NCBI GenBank assembly: GCA_023055355.1
Contig: JALJCS010000001.1
Span: 98,317,381-98,381,380, forward strand
Source: Agelaius tricolor
Lineage: Eukaryota > Chordata > Aves > Passeriformes > Icteridae
Direction of reading: 5' to 3'
DNA length: 64,000 nucleotides
Made by a program: the position numbers and the translations under genes. The first letter of the stretch is position 1, and the number at the start of each line of letters is the position of its first letter. The notes beneath the pieces are model-generated. The model had not been told where the DNA came from and ran no database searches. It worked only from the letters and a program-made list of their open reading frames with translations. This document shows, in pieces, positions 50,461 to 62,431 of the stretch.

Positions 50461-53400
50461 AAATACTCTGTGTAGAAAGGCTGTGGGTGTATTATGCTTG
50501 ATCCGGCAGTATGACTGTAGAATAAAAACAATCTAAGGTTTTTGTACCTTTATAGGAAAGACCCATTAAATTTTCTGAATCAGTGATGATGCACACATGT
50601 GTTTCTGGACATTGATAAATTACAAGGTGTGCCTAAGTGATTTATTGTCTACAAAGCAGGTACATCTTACCCACTCTATAAGAAAGCCTCAAAATTTAAA
50701 AGATAAAATTTATGGCCTAAAAGTACAAAATTGTCATTTAAACAAAAATGTGATATTAAATTTATTCTAAACAGACTGTCTATATTAGCTTGCTCTTAGA
50801 ACTACATTAGTGAAGAACAAGTATAGTTGCTGGCCTTTTTTAGCCTAACATGGCCTACCAGGCCAGAGCAATTAATTGTCTCTCTATCTTGCATTAGTGG
50901 AGTATGTAGTGTCATCCTTCTCTAAAAACTGAAAAACAACGAGATTCATGTGAAGGCTGTGCACACCTCACTGCATATGACTCTCTTACACTGAAGCCAT
51001 GAATTGGAACAGTCAAATAATTATTTTTTTTAAAGAAGACAGTGTCTTCTGCATTATTTATACAGACTAGCAGTAATGCAGTAGACACCAGCTATTCAGA
51101 CTTATTTGTGGCATTTGTAGGACTAGAGACCTGGATGAACACGGGCTCTACTTGGTCAACTAAACATTCTCAACAAGACAGGGAGATCAATGAAACAAAA
51201 AGAAAAAAACACTCTAAAACAAACCAACTTTTTTTTTCAATTTGCAGTATTTTTGGCATCAATCAACAATAGCAAATGTAAACTCCAGCAGATTTAGGTA
51301 TTGTCTGAAAGAATTTCAAATGTTGCGTATAACACCGTTTGACCAAAAAAGCCTACACCAATCACAATAATTAAGTTCTTAGTAGCTCAATATTATCCCC
51401 AAGATTGGATTAATTTAGTATCAGCAAGTTAAACTGAAATTAGAATTTACAAAGAGTAAAAGCTGCCATCCTGTAAGAAATCCTGGTAATCTGTTATTTT
51501 GTTTAATGTAAAACTTCTTTCTATTTTTTTAATGACAGTATAAGTATTACAAAGTATCCCACTTTGATATTTTGAATTATTTTTTTCCAAATTCAAAATA
51601 TTGCTTTTTACCTAGTGTAGACTCAAAACTCTCAAACCCCTTAGATCTCTTTCATGCCATTAATGGCCTTCAGACTTCCTCCAACAAACAGTAAGAACCA
51701 GCAAGTTACTAACAATGATGCAGAAGCAGTCAGAGAACCATTTATGCCTCTGATTTTAGTGCATTTGGAAAAGAAGTGCAGTCGTTGTGATGCATCACAG
51801 ACATAGCCTGCCACAAATGCACAGATGTGATTCAAGCAGCTCAAAAACTATGGTGGATTTTGACATATAAAATCCTAGGATGGAAGGCATCCCAGCTCTA
51901 GTTTCCATGAGATACTTGTTCAAACACAATTAAATAATGGACCAACTGATCTCAACTAAAACATTTCAGGTATATCAGGTCAACAGATTTGTGTTCCTTT
52001 GTGACTTGAAGAAATTTTTAAATTACTTTTTTCAAATTTAAGAAAATTAAATCAATGTTCTTGTCTGAGAAACCTAGTTTTTCCTAATCAATACTTTATG
52101 CTTTTTATAACTAATTTTTCAACTCATTTAGAGCTTGACAATGCCTGAGGTTAAAAAGGAGACAGGAATACAGCCCGAAAAAAAAGAATACTCTTCCAGT
52201 CTCATTATTAGCTACAGTTTGTATTACAAGCAGACAGAAATCAAGTTAATTTTTGGCAAAATGTGAAGTGAGGAGGCTACCTGAAACTTGGAGTTTCAAG
52301 ACGGGAAGTAGGCAGGGAACCAGTCACATGTTTCCAGGCTTTAGGGGCTGCATGCTTGCTTGGCAAAGGCAAAAGAGCTTGTTTCCAAAACACTGACAGA
52401 AAACCCCAGAATCTATGCTCAGATTGTGAAGTTATGCTGGCATTTTCTTGACTATGTTTGTAAGTAGTGATCACTTTACATAAAGATATGCCAAGAATCA
52501 CTGGAAATTACTTGGGCAAAGTACCACAGGAGCAGCTTATAATATTTTCAGAAATGTCTTTGCATCAGCTACGAGAAGCTCACTGCAGGAAAAGAACTCT
52601 GAAGGAAACAAGGCTTCAAGTAATGATTTTATCATGGTCTCAAATGAGAAACTGAAGGGGACTCCATCTTATGATGCCCTGAAATACTAAATCTGGATGG
52701 ATGAGCTACAAAGTAAGCTCTAAGCAGATGTCCCAAAACAAATTAATCCTCTTCTCTCACAAGAGACTTAAAAGGTTGTCTAAACTTCAACTCCATCCAA
52801 GAGTTTGTTTTCTTAACTGTTTGTATCTGGTTTTGGCCATTCTTTGGTACATTCATTCATACAGTCTAGTTTTCCAGCTTTTCAAGAAAGGGAAAAAGCA
52901 CTGATGACAAGGAGTGATTTTTGCTTTGCAAGTCTTACAGCTGTATGATTCAGCCAAAAATGAAAGCACATTCACCTCTAAAAAAGCAGAGAGTTCCCTT
53001 AAGTTTACCATGCCCTCTCTGTAAGGTAGGATTTGTTTAATGCATTGACAAGTAGCCCCCAAACTTCCATGAAATGATACAAAAGGTTGAGCTCTGCTGC
53101 CTGACAGTTCTGTTGTGAAATGCAACTCATACTATGCTTTCTGCCACATATGAAGCTATACAGGGACGTGATGAAACAAATACACAAAAAGATAAAAGAG
53201 TAAAGAGTATATATCAAGGAAATAGCCCCAGCACTCAGAGCTATATTCTTTTTTCTTTGTCCTCACTCTTGTTTAAGTTTTTTTTTTGCCATAACATTGA
53301 GCTATCTCCTTTGAATTCATCAGTGCCCTGAGCAATTACAAAGAGATAAGCCCCTGAGCACTGCTCACCCCAAAGAGCCACATCTGTTTCAGTCACTACG

Positions 53401-56400
53401 CAGCCACAAATGAGCAACAACACAATTATAACATAGCTCATAACAAGTGAAATTCAAAATGCTGCTTACATTGCTGCTTGCAGTGATAACAAAATTATGA
53501 GAGCAACAACAAACACTGAAACTGCTCAAGCAAAAAAAGTAGAATTCATGTTAGGTTTTTGTGGCAGCCACATCCTAGTGCTTTCTCCAGGCTTTCTTCC
53601 TCCCTTGATGTAATATTTCCCTTTGACTACATCTCACTTTACATCAAAAAAAAAGTCATTCTTTCTTGTAAAATGTGCAAATTGGATGTATGGTATGAGA
53701 TGAAGAAGGGTAGAGGTAACAAGAATCCTAAACTGACAAATAAAAGAAGGACTGGAAAAGAAGGTTAACCCAAATAATCTACTTGCACGTATTCAGAACT
53801 CTTTGAAGAGCTTTGTGCATATTGCAAGTTGCAGCAGGCCTGCAGGCAGCTTTAATTTGCATGAATGGCTGTAGCACAGAAGCGAAGGGCTGGATGACTG
53901 GATGACCTTGGCAGCATTCTGAGGGTCACTGAAATGCAGTTTCTTCAGTCAGGCTCAGAGGGGTTTCTTTCATAGGCTACATACCAGTGTTTTCTTCCAA
54001 CAGATTTTTCCTTTCTTTGACAAACATAATTACAAATGTACTAAAGCTGTAGTATTATCAGATCAATTTTGCCTATTTAAAATTTTAAAATATTTCTCTT
54101 CCTGTATGTTATTTCACTGCATTCTATTAAGAAAATGTATCTTGAGATTTTAACAGTGTTTTGGGATACTTAGCAGGCCATTGCTACTCATTATGATGTT
54201 AGTCAACATTAGCTGTGTTTCTTACTAGATTTTGATTAATTATCGTAAAACCAGCATGCTCTTTTTCTTCCCACTTCTGAGATACAGCAGCATGTAAATG
54301 TGCAGGTAATGTGCTTTAGGCAGCAAACATGGCAGCATCAACAGTTAGATACCTATTTTCTAATTAATTAAAACAGTTGATGCTCACTGCCCCCTGATTA
54401 AGTCTGTTGCAATTTGGCTGAATACCATTAGAGTGAACATAGTTCTCACCATGCTTTTACTATAGATAAGTAAACCAAGCCATACATGAAAATACCCTCC
54501 TAACAAAAAATAAATAAAGATTTTAAAATACTTAGGGGGCAATGCATGTCCCTAAAATTTTTACACAAACTCAGTAAGCTTCTATGAAGAAAACACCTGA
54601 ATTCCTATGTTAACAATGTGGAGTTATCCCTTTTCTTGGTGATAGTTCAAGTTTGCATTTAGATCAGTGTATCTCATGGCTTAGGAGGATGGGTTGGATA
54701 AATGCAGGAATCAATAAAGATGATGAAATACCACGAGCTGAAATGCAAAACATACGTAGAGCTATCCCACTGTTAGGACATATTTCATCTTCTTAAAATA
54801 CCTGAGCATAGCAAAGATGAGACAAGATGACAAGATGCAGAGAAAAGGCCCTTGTTATACTGAATTTTGCCTAGTTTTCCTGAACCAGCAATAATATTTC
54901 ACAGGCCAATACACTCGTTCTTGGTTTGTAGATTACTGCACCTCATACTCAGAAATGGAGACAAGGTTCTTCAAAAGATTTCATTTAGTACAAAACAGTA
55001 GAGTTCAACTGCACTACATTGTGCTTGGCAAAATGGATTGTCACAGACATGCCACTTTTGCAGTCTCTTTGTGCTAGATCCTCCTGAATTCAGAGTCCTG
55101 TTCAGGGTCTGTGTCCTGCTATTCATAGCCCTAGGAAATAATTCCTTTGTGTAAGGGGCCATTCTGTTTGAGTAATTTCAGACAGCTGAAAATGGCAAAA
55201 GTAGACTTGACAAAAAACTAATAAAATGTAACAGGAAAACTTTGATCCATATTCATTGCTAAACAATCTCTAAAAATTGGAATGGGAAAAAAATCCCTTC
55301 ATCATATCCATCAGAAGGCATTTTTTTCTTTAGAAGTGACTGTAAAACATGCCTGATCTAAGTCTACCACAAAGGAGAACAGCAAGGCTGCATCCCTCAT
55401 TGGAACAGTAAATGTGTTGTAATATTTAAAAAAGAGTTAGAATTTCTCAGCACTTTGTGTAGGACTCGGCTTCAAATTAGGATATGTAAATGGAAGTGTC
55501 CAGTTTTGAGTAATGCATCTAAACTCAGATTATAGCCCTTGGGAAGCTGGTACAGCCAGCAGAGCCTGGAGAGAGAGTCCAATGCTATCCTGTTGATCTT
55601 CATTTTGAAAAATCCACATGAGGAATTATGTAGCATATTCTCTTTAGCTCAGGAAATCCCCTAACAAATATAAAAGTGCTATTAATTTTGATAGATCCTC
55701 CCATCACAAATCAGAATTAGGCTCTTCATTAATCCTGCTATTTCTCAAAGTCTTTCAGTTTTATTGCATATCTCACATAATTTTTTTCTCCTTAAAACTC
55801 CAGGTTTTGTATTCTTTTAAAGCCATCAATGTTCTATAACTCTCTTTGAAAAGAAACCACCTAATTTAGGTATGAAAAGCAACACGAAAGCCTGAACAAT
55901 ATACAAAATAGAAGTGATAGAAAGCACAGTCATTATCCAAAGGCATGTCATCAGCTTTAGTAAAGTTTTCAAATATCAATATTTGCAACTACCACTGCTG
56001 GTCCTCCTCGATCCCATAAGCTCCAGTTATTCAATGTGTTATGAGCATGAAAGTCTCCTGTATTTCTGATATATTTAGTTTACCTTGCAAGTCCACTTGA
56101 CACAGATACCTCCTCAGTATTGCCTGTTTTGAGAGCACAGCTGATCAATAATATTTTTTATAATTACATGTATAAATTCTGATGATAGACCATTCCCTGG
56201 GTGATGTAGGAGAAACTGGAATATTTGTTATGAATTTAAGTTACAGATTGTATCTAGCTCATATTTCATGTTCAGCAAAAACTGGAAGTTTCTTTTCACC
56301 TACACCTTTAAGACTGCTATTCTATATTTTATTACAAAGCACTTCAGCATACACGAGCTTTGCCATCCTCTAGAATGATTACTTCTTAAACTTTTTTATC

Positions 56401-56812
56401 ATCTCATGCCCTCCTCTATATTAATTATATTTTCCATTCTGGGTAGATAAAGAAGCAACTTTTTTTTCCTATGTGTTTATAATATTTTTTTATCTGTGTT
56501 TGCTTCATTAGGCAATCAGGATTACCGTAGTTAATAAGTAATTCTCTGCACAATAATAATGACTTGCAATGTCACTGAAATTTTTTCCAGAAAGAGAGAG
56601 ACAAACTAAAAATTCTAAAATATCTTTTTGGAGCATTTTTTTAAACCAAACTTTTCAATTTTATTTTAATTACCTTCTGCCCAGATTTTTAACCAAAGTC
56701 AGAGTACCACTGAATGTTTAAAACTGCCAGAAGATATTTTCAGTATTTTTCTCATGGAAGATGTGTTTTTTCTCTCTGATTTCAAACAGACTTTAAAGTC
56801 AAGAAAAAATTA
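50461..56812. other. Long AT-rich stretch without a recognised gene
   Basis: About 6.4 kb without an identifiable gene or transposon. A weak resemblance to a reversed CR1 tail at 51870-51910 is noted but not called. 54350-54420 contains TAATTAATTA followed by a mixed-composition stretch that may be a conserved non-coding element. Confidence 0.55.
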
Positions 56813-56960
56813 GAATCGTAGAATATTAAGGGCTGGAGTGGGACCTTAAAAATCATCTAGTCCAAATTTCCCTTGCAATGGCCAGGGACAGCTCCCACTA
56901 CACCAGGTTGCTCAAGGCCTTATACAAAATGGCCTTGAGCTTCATGGTATCTAAGTTGCA
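56813..56960 (-). mobile_element. CR1 LINE 3'-end fragment
   Basis: On the plus strand it reads GAATCGTAGAATATTAAGGG, then 'gtgggaccttaaaaatcat', 'ctagtccaaatttcccttgc', 'ggccagggacagctcccac' and 'accaggttgctcaaggcc'. This is the reverse complement of a common CR1 3' end. Similarity fades after about 56930. Confidence 0.88.
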
Positions 56961-57765
56961 CACTCCAAAAAAGCTTTACTTTGAGTCTGTCCAAAATATT
57001 GCTTGGCTCATACATCTTTTCTAAAAGGATCTGTCATGGAAAAAAAATCTCTGGATAAGTAAAAATCTCCCTACTGTTATATGCTGCTCAAATGATCCCT
57101 TGTTAAAACTGCAAACTAAATGATATAGTTTTGTTCACTATTGTATCATGCAGTTATACCATCATGATCCACCTAATTATATAAACAGCTATGATATTTC
57201 TGGGTCAGTTGACAATTGCATTTGGAGGCACAGGAGTCCCAAGGAGTATCTGAAAGCCATAACTGGCAAAAGCTACATCTGCAGTATTTCTCTATTTAAC
57301 TTTAGGGGCAATGATTCAGTCATTCAACATTTGTCCACCAAAGGCCAAGTCATTACTTTAAGCCTCTGGACCTAATATGCAGATGTGATTTTGTTCCTTC
57401 ACGAACTAAGCAGCGTTTTTTTCAGACTATTCTCAGCATTTATTACACAATAGAAAGGCTGTTTAGAAGGAAGATAAAATCAGAAATTCACAAATATATT
57501 AAAAAAACCTTGCCCTTATAAAATATGAGAGTTGAACAAGCAAGAATAAGTACACAGTGCAATGATGGTAAGATTTTAATGTATATCTATTACTAAGTTG
57601 AACAGCTAAAATTCTTCCCCGTTCTCACAGAAATTTGTAGTTCCTTCTTCAGAATTATTTCTCATTTGCTACTGTTTAAATGAGAAGAGAATTAGAGCCT
57701 TTTTTATTTGAGCACAATGTTCTTGATTCAGAAGATCTACTGCAGAGATAGACTAACAATTTACC
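56961..57765. other. Non-coding DNA, no gene seen
   Basis: AT-rich. No repeat or exon recognised. The frame at 57148-57375 has no motif. Confidence 0.5.
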
Positions 57766-57785
57766 TTTTTTTTTTTTTTTTTCAG
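57766..57785 (+). repeat. T17 run ending in CAG (acceptor-like)
   Basis: Seventeen T residues followed directly by CAG, which matches a strong splice-acceptor layout. Downstream, one frame is open for 34 codons (57788-57889) before TGA. It could be a real acceptor, a cryptic one, or the complement of an A-tail. No donor or partner exon could be tied to it. Confidence 0.6.
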
Positions 57786-59254
57786 AGGGGGATTGCTGTC
57801 TACAGAGCTACAGTATGGAAAGGGCCAGCTTTCACTCTAGTGTGAACAATGCAAGATATCTGTCAACAAAAACAGCTAAGGAGAGTCTGTGATCTGCTGA
57901 ATCTCAGACTGGCCTTTGTCATGCTGCTCTTTCTGCAGCTGCATTCTACTGCTACAGCCTAATCCTGTCCTTGATTTCTCCCTTTTAAGTAACACTGACA
58001 GGAATTTATGGCATTATAAGATATCAAAACCATAAGGATGGAAGATGAAATATTTTATGCAATTTTGCATTTGCAGCACAGTTCATACCACTGTTCTTAT
58101 TAGGAACTAATGGCACAAACATGAAAAATCCATTAATTTGGGTGCAAATAATGCATTATTTACTGATCAATCTCACTTAAAATTTGTTTGTTTTATTAGG
58201 ATTAAATTTAGTCCTTACACTTCAAAACAAATAGAGAACTCCCACCCCACTTTCTGGCGATCACTAAAAGCTTTCAGTTGTAGCACTTGGAGTAAAAGGC
58301 ACATAAAGGCCATAAATGAGTCAGACCAAACTGCCACTTTAATCAAACTTGTAGCACTTGGCTGTAAAGCACTATGAAAAAAAGTAAGAAAAACTGAAAT
58401 GCCCTTAAGGATAATTGCACAAGCCAGGACTGCCATCATACAGAGAATAAATATTGGAAAAACAATAATCCAGAAAGGCTGATGCTGAAAGATTAAATTA
58501 AATACCCACGGAAATTAATTACTGGGGGGGAAAAAAGTGTATTGCAAGGAGCAAAAGAGAAGATAGACAAATAAACCTGCTACCTACTAAACTTGATTCT
58601 AACTATTCTTTCTTCTATTCCCCACATATACTGTAAATTACGTGGGTACTCTGACAGAAGATTACTGCAAATACTGCAAGAAGAATAAAAATTTAGCCCA
58701 CACTTTGTCTACTTTATTGAATTTCACCTGTTTCTGTTTATTGGAAATCTTGGTAAGCACCCCAGTGTTGCAGACTAGAAAATGACAGAACTTTCCAATT
58801 ATTTTTTTCTCATTTCAACATTATTCTTTGGAGAAGCCATCCAGTGCGCTGACACTCGTCTCTATAGACAGTGAAGTGACAAAAGCAGTTGGGGCATTCA
58901 TTTGGTGCTCATTCCTTCTCCATAACGGCAAAAACCACCCTTTTCTGGATAATGGGTATTTATGTAGCATTTCACATAAAGACGAGACAAATCTGAGATG
59001 ACATGAGAGCATTATCTAAGGAGAGGGATGAAGAGTATAAATTGTCTGTACTTCAGCTGCAATTAATGCTTCTCCTGCTTTTGGAAGAAGGACACCTATT
59101 ACATGGCAGCAGGTGGAAACTGCCCAAAAACACGAAATGAAGTATGAGAGATAAAGTGAGGCTACCCAGAAGACTACCATACACTGAGGAGTCAGAGATC
59201 CATGTTAAAGGCTGTGCTCTCCAGCGCTACGCTGCATGAATAGCAGGGACTCTG
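57786..59254. other. Non-coding DNA, no gene seen
   Basis: Apart from the short open stretch next to the T-run, no exon or transposon is recognised. Frames at 58138-58377 (+) and 58215-58439 (-) are antisense to each other. Confidence 0.5.
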
Positions 59255-59640
59255 GCCTGTGTTGTGTTACCTTTCCTTGGCTGTAGGGGGATAGAATATA
59301 AGAAAATAAAGGTAGTATAGAAAGTAATCTTACCTCTAAAGAGTTGCAGCTGGGCTAATTACTAAAGATTAGGAGCAGGCCTGACTTTAACAGGCCACAG
59401 CTGTATCTAATAAGAAGAATGTTATAAAAGAGTAGATTGGTTGGTTGAGGGGAACTGGAGTTAGCTGGCTACTGTGAGAAGAAGGAAGAGTCACTGCTTA
59501 GAGGAGATGCCTATGAGAAACATCCAAGGAGGTATGAAACTCTTGCAATATGGAACCTTTGCAATGTAATGGCAACACCCGGCTGCAGGATAAACTTAGA
59601 GGACTGATTGGAATAGAGGAGGCTGTAGGCAGCTCACACT
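59255..59640 (+). mobile_element. LTR-like repeat with a TATA motif
   Basis: The organisation resembles a U3-R region. It runs GAGTTGCAGCTGGGCTAATT, 'aggagcaggcctgac', 'taacaggccacagctgt' and 'aataagaagaatg', then TATAAAAG at 59423-59430. After that come 'ggaactggagttagctggct', 'tgagaagaaggaagag' and 'gagatgcctatgagaaac'. I recall this order from songbird ERV LTRs. Exact ends and any target-site duplication could not be set. The alternative is a unique promoter-like sequence, but no gene follows it. Confidence 0.45.
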
Positions 59641-60698
59641 TGGTACTGGTGATTACATCATTTGTGGGACCTTTGCCTTAAAGTGAACCTGCAAGATCTT
59701 ATGCAAAAGTCTTTTTTTCATAGTAGAAGCTGTAAACAGAAAAGTTTTCCTCTAAGAAAAGGCCAGAAGACCAATAGAGACTACAATGTTGGTGAACTTC
59801 TCTGTGTTGTGCCCTGAGCAGCAATGCATCCTGTGACACTCTACACCTTGGAGTTCTCACATGGGAAGGACCATGAGGCTCTCTGTTGTCTTTTTCCTTA
59901 CTTTGCTAGCTGCAAGAAGTGGGATTCTCAGAAATACCTTACAGAGCCTGAGTCCATTTCTTACTGAGATTGTGATTAACACTGACACTAATGGGGTCTA
60001 ACACAAAAGCCATGTAGATGTGGAGTTAAACTGCTCTGAACACTAAGACTCTTGCTACAGTTCTGGTAATATGATAGATCTCAGTGCAGCAGAAATATAT
60101 TTTGTTCTCCTTTAAAAATTCAGTTATAAAATTGATACACATTTCACAAATTTACAAACTTTCATTATAATTCCAATGCTCACTTGTTCTCAAGCATCTG
60201 AATTAAATACCAAAAGATTATTTCTGTGAGGTCCCATTTTAAAAAAAATTGAATTTAAAAAATATGTTTTGGAGAGCTGAAATGAGCTATAAGGATTTTC
60301 AGAGAAAAACTTGAATTGCCTTTCACCAAAGTACTTCAGTGTGGCCTTATGCCTTCAAAAATACTGCAAGAAATGCAATATTCTACCATGGGGATAGAGT
60401 GCATGTCCCATGACTTAATATTGACAAGGCACCCTTGACACTGTCTCCTATAATATCACTACAGCCAAATACTCAAATGAGGACTAGATAAGGGGGTTAA
60501 AACAAACTGGCTGGCATGTTGACTTCCTAGGGTTGCAGTTATAAGCACCAAGTTCAGCTGGATGCATCTCTGGGATTGACAGTAGGGCAGACACCCATTT
60601 GGGTGGGTCAGAGTTGCCTCTTAAAATGTTTATGGGAAGCACCAAACACAGACTTAGAGGTGGACAGCAGTGTGGGAGACAAGAGACACCGTTTGCAA
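59641..60698. other. Non-coding DNA, no gene seen
   Basis: AT-rich sequence between the LTR-like repeat and the large CR1. 59641-59900 may continue the element upstream but was not recognisable. Confidence 0.5.
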
Positions 60699-61125
60699 CA
60701 CAGAATCATAGATTTCTACAGTGGTTTGAGTTGGCAGGGAGCTTCAAAGCTTCATTAGATCAGGTTATTTGAAAGTCCCATCCAACCTGGCCTTGAACAC
60801 TTCCATGGATGGGGCATCTGCAACTTCCCTAGGCGACCTATCCCAAAGAAATCTGTCATTTCTCTGGGAAATTTCCATGGACAACCAGCATCTCACCACT
60901 CTCATCATCAAAAATCTTTTCATTTTATCCAATCTAAATCTATCCTCTTTCAGTTTAAAACCATTGTTCTTTGCCCTGCCTCTACAGGCCTTGGTAACAA
61001 GATTTTCTCTATCTTTCTTACAAGAAACGTTTATATGTTGGAAGGCTACAAATAAGGTCTCCCCTGAGTCTTCTCTTCTCCAAGCTTAACAACTTTCAAT
61101 TCTCTCAGGTCTACTTCATAGGAAA
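60699..61125 (-). mobile_element. CR1 LINE 3'-end fragment, longest in the window
   Basis: Read on the plus strand it begins with the reversed tail CACAGAATCATAGA. It then runs 'cccatccaacctggccttga', 'acacttccatggatggggca', 'tccaatctaaatctatcctc', 'tttcagtttaaaaccattgt', 'ataaggtctcccctgagtct' and 'tctcttctccaagcttaaca', to 'ctacttcataggaaa'. All are standard minus-strand CR1 landmarks in the correct order, over about 425 bp. It is 5' truncated with no intact reverse transcriptase frame. The frame at 60769-61089 (+, 106 codons) is antisense translated repeat. Confidence 0.93.
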
Positions 61126-61460
61126 CACAGACAAATTTTAACTTCATGTTCAAATTCACCGAGTGTGGGCAAACACTGTATCCAGATGTGTGGCAGAGAT
61201 ATACCTCTGGAGATGCTAAAAATTCAGATGTAAAAGTCCCTGAGCAACTTGATACAATCTGTCTCCCTGGGTGGAAAAACAATAAATATTTAACATGTCT
61301 AAAACCTGAATCTTCTACATATTACAGTGCAACTAGGAAATGAATTCTCTTGTCATCCTGTGAATGGTTCAAATATCTCAAATATATTTCCTATCTTTTA
61401 ACAGAATGTAAAAGAGAAAACATTTTGAATTTTCAGAAAACATTTTTTTTAAATTTGGTC
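61126..61460. other. Non-coding DNA, no gene seen
   Basis: AT-rich sequence after the CR1. Nothing recognisable. Confidence 0.5.
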
Positions 61461-61461
61461 T

Positions 61462-61481
61462 AGGTCATTTAGTTATGACCT
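61462..61481. promoter_or_regulatory. AGGTCA-N8-TGACCT inverted repeat, copy 1
   Basis: AGGTCA (61462-61467), an 8-base spacer, then TGACCT (61476-61481). AGGTCA is the half-site recognised by many nuclear receptors (for example RAR, RXR and COUP-TF). An identical arrangement lies at 61566-61585. Binding is inferred, not shown. Confidence 0.5.
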
Positions 61482-61560
61482 TTAAAACAATTGTTTCACT
61501 AGGATTAGTTTATTTTTCAAAATGTCACTTGTTGGTGAAAAAAAGTGAGGCCTTTCATTT

Positions 61561-61590
61561 TGAAAAGGTCAAAAAGCTTTGACCTTTTCA
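61561..61590. promoter_or_regulatory. AGGTCA-N8-TGACCT inverted repeat, copy 2, within a 13-bp-arm hairpin
   Basis: TGAAAAGGTCAAA, AAGC, TTTGACCTTTTCA: perfect 13-bp arms with a 4-nt loop. Inside it, AGGTCA (61566-61571) and TGACCT (61580-61585) are spaced by 8 bases exactly as in copy 1. It can be read either as a nuclear-receptor-type site pair or as a stable DNA or RNA hairpin. Confidence 0.55.
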
Positions 61591-62398
61591 GAACTCTTAT
61601 AAGAAAAAAAACTGTCAAAAAAGTTTGTTTTGTGAATAGCTGAAAGTAGTTGTTACAACAAAACAAGTACAGACCCAATGCTTACGTTAAAAACTTTGTA
61701 GCATGATTTTCAGTACAGACACATGGTCTGACTAAATAATGTTGACTCACCTTTCTTCTGCCTGCTTAAAGCAAAACCTCATTTGCCTTCATGAATAGCA
61801 GTAATCTACCAGGACACTACAACTACATCTCAGCAATTAACATAGTTTTGCTTCCAACCATAATTGGGAATAAAAATTAGTAATTAAAATGCACATAATT
61901 GTAAATACTTGAATACTTTTAATGCTAGATATAAAGAAAAGAAACTACAAAGTTTCTTGCTCCACAACAGTGAGCATTTCTGTCTGACTTACAATGTTTT
62001 TCTCAGCCTGTTAGAATTGCAGCACCTCTGGGCATGACATTTCTCTTGGATGAATGTCTCCCCCAGTTTGTTAGACATTGCATACTGATGCATTGTTTCC
62101 CCAAGGTGACATCATTACAAGAGGTGTTATCTTTTTCCTGTTGTCAGAAACAGTGTCCAGCTTTTATTTTTAGCAATCTTCTTCTCTTGTCTTTCATTTT
62201 ATTTTTCCTCTTCATTTCACTAAGTATTCTTTTAAGAATATTTTGGATATTTATTGGCCTCTTCTGCTACTTATACAAAATTTCATATATCTTCTTATTC
62301 TGAAACTATAGGAACAAATTCTCCACATTTTAACTAATTAATCTTTTAAAATTTTTTTTTAAGGCCATTATGCTGTTTTCCCAAAAATAGGCTACAGC
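61591..62398. other. Non-coding DNA, no gene seen
   Basis: AT-rich. The frame at 62034-62303 (+, 89 codons) is T-rich and its hydrophobic translation reflects composition rather than a membrane protein. Confidence 0.5.
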
Positions 62399-62431
62399 AA
62401 CTTACTAGTTCATGTGTCACACTAGTAAGTT
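62399..62431. repeat. Perfect inverted repeat, 11-bp arms, 11-nt loop
   Basis: AACTTACTAGT, an 11-base loop, then ACTAGTAAGTT. The arms are exact. No flanking target-site duplication or element body is evident. Confidence 0.8.

Noticed and set aside
50203..50531. Overlapping frames of 62-86 codons on both strands
   Set aside because: They arise from a GC-richer patch with fewer stop codons. No frame has a recognisable motif and they contradict each other.
51866..51920. Weak similarity to a reversed CR1 end (CCTAGGATGGAAGGCATCCC)
   Set aside because: Only one short landmark, and the following sequence does not continue as CR1.
60769..61089. 106-codon plus-strand frame
   Set aside because: It is the antisense of a minus-strand CR1.
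62034..62303. Hydrophobic 89-codon frame resembling a membrane protein
   Set aside because: The hydrophobicity follows from T-rich codons (Phe, Leu, Ile). No other coding sign.
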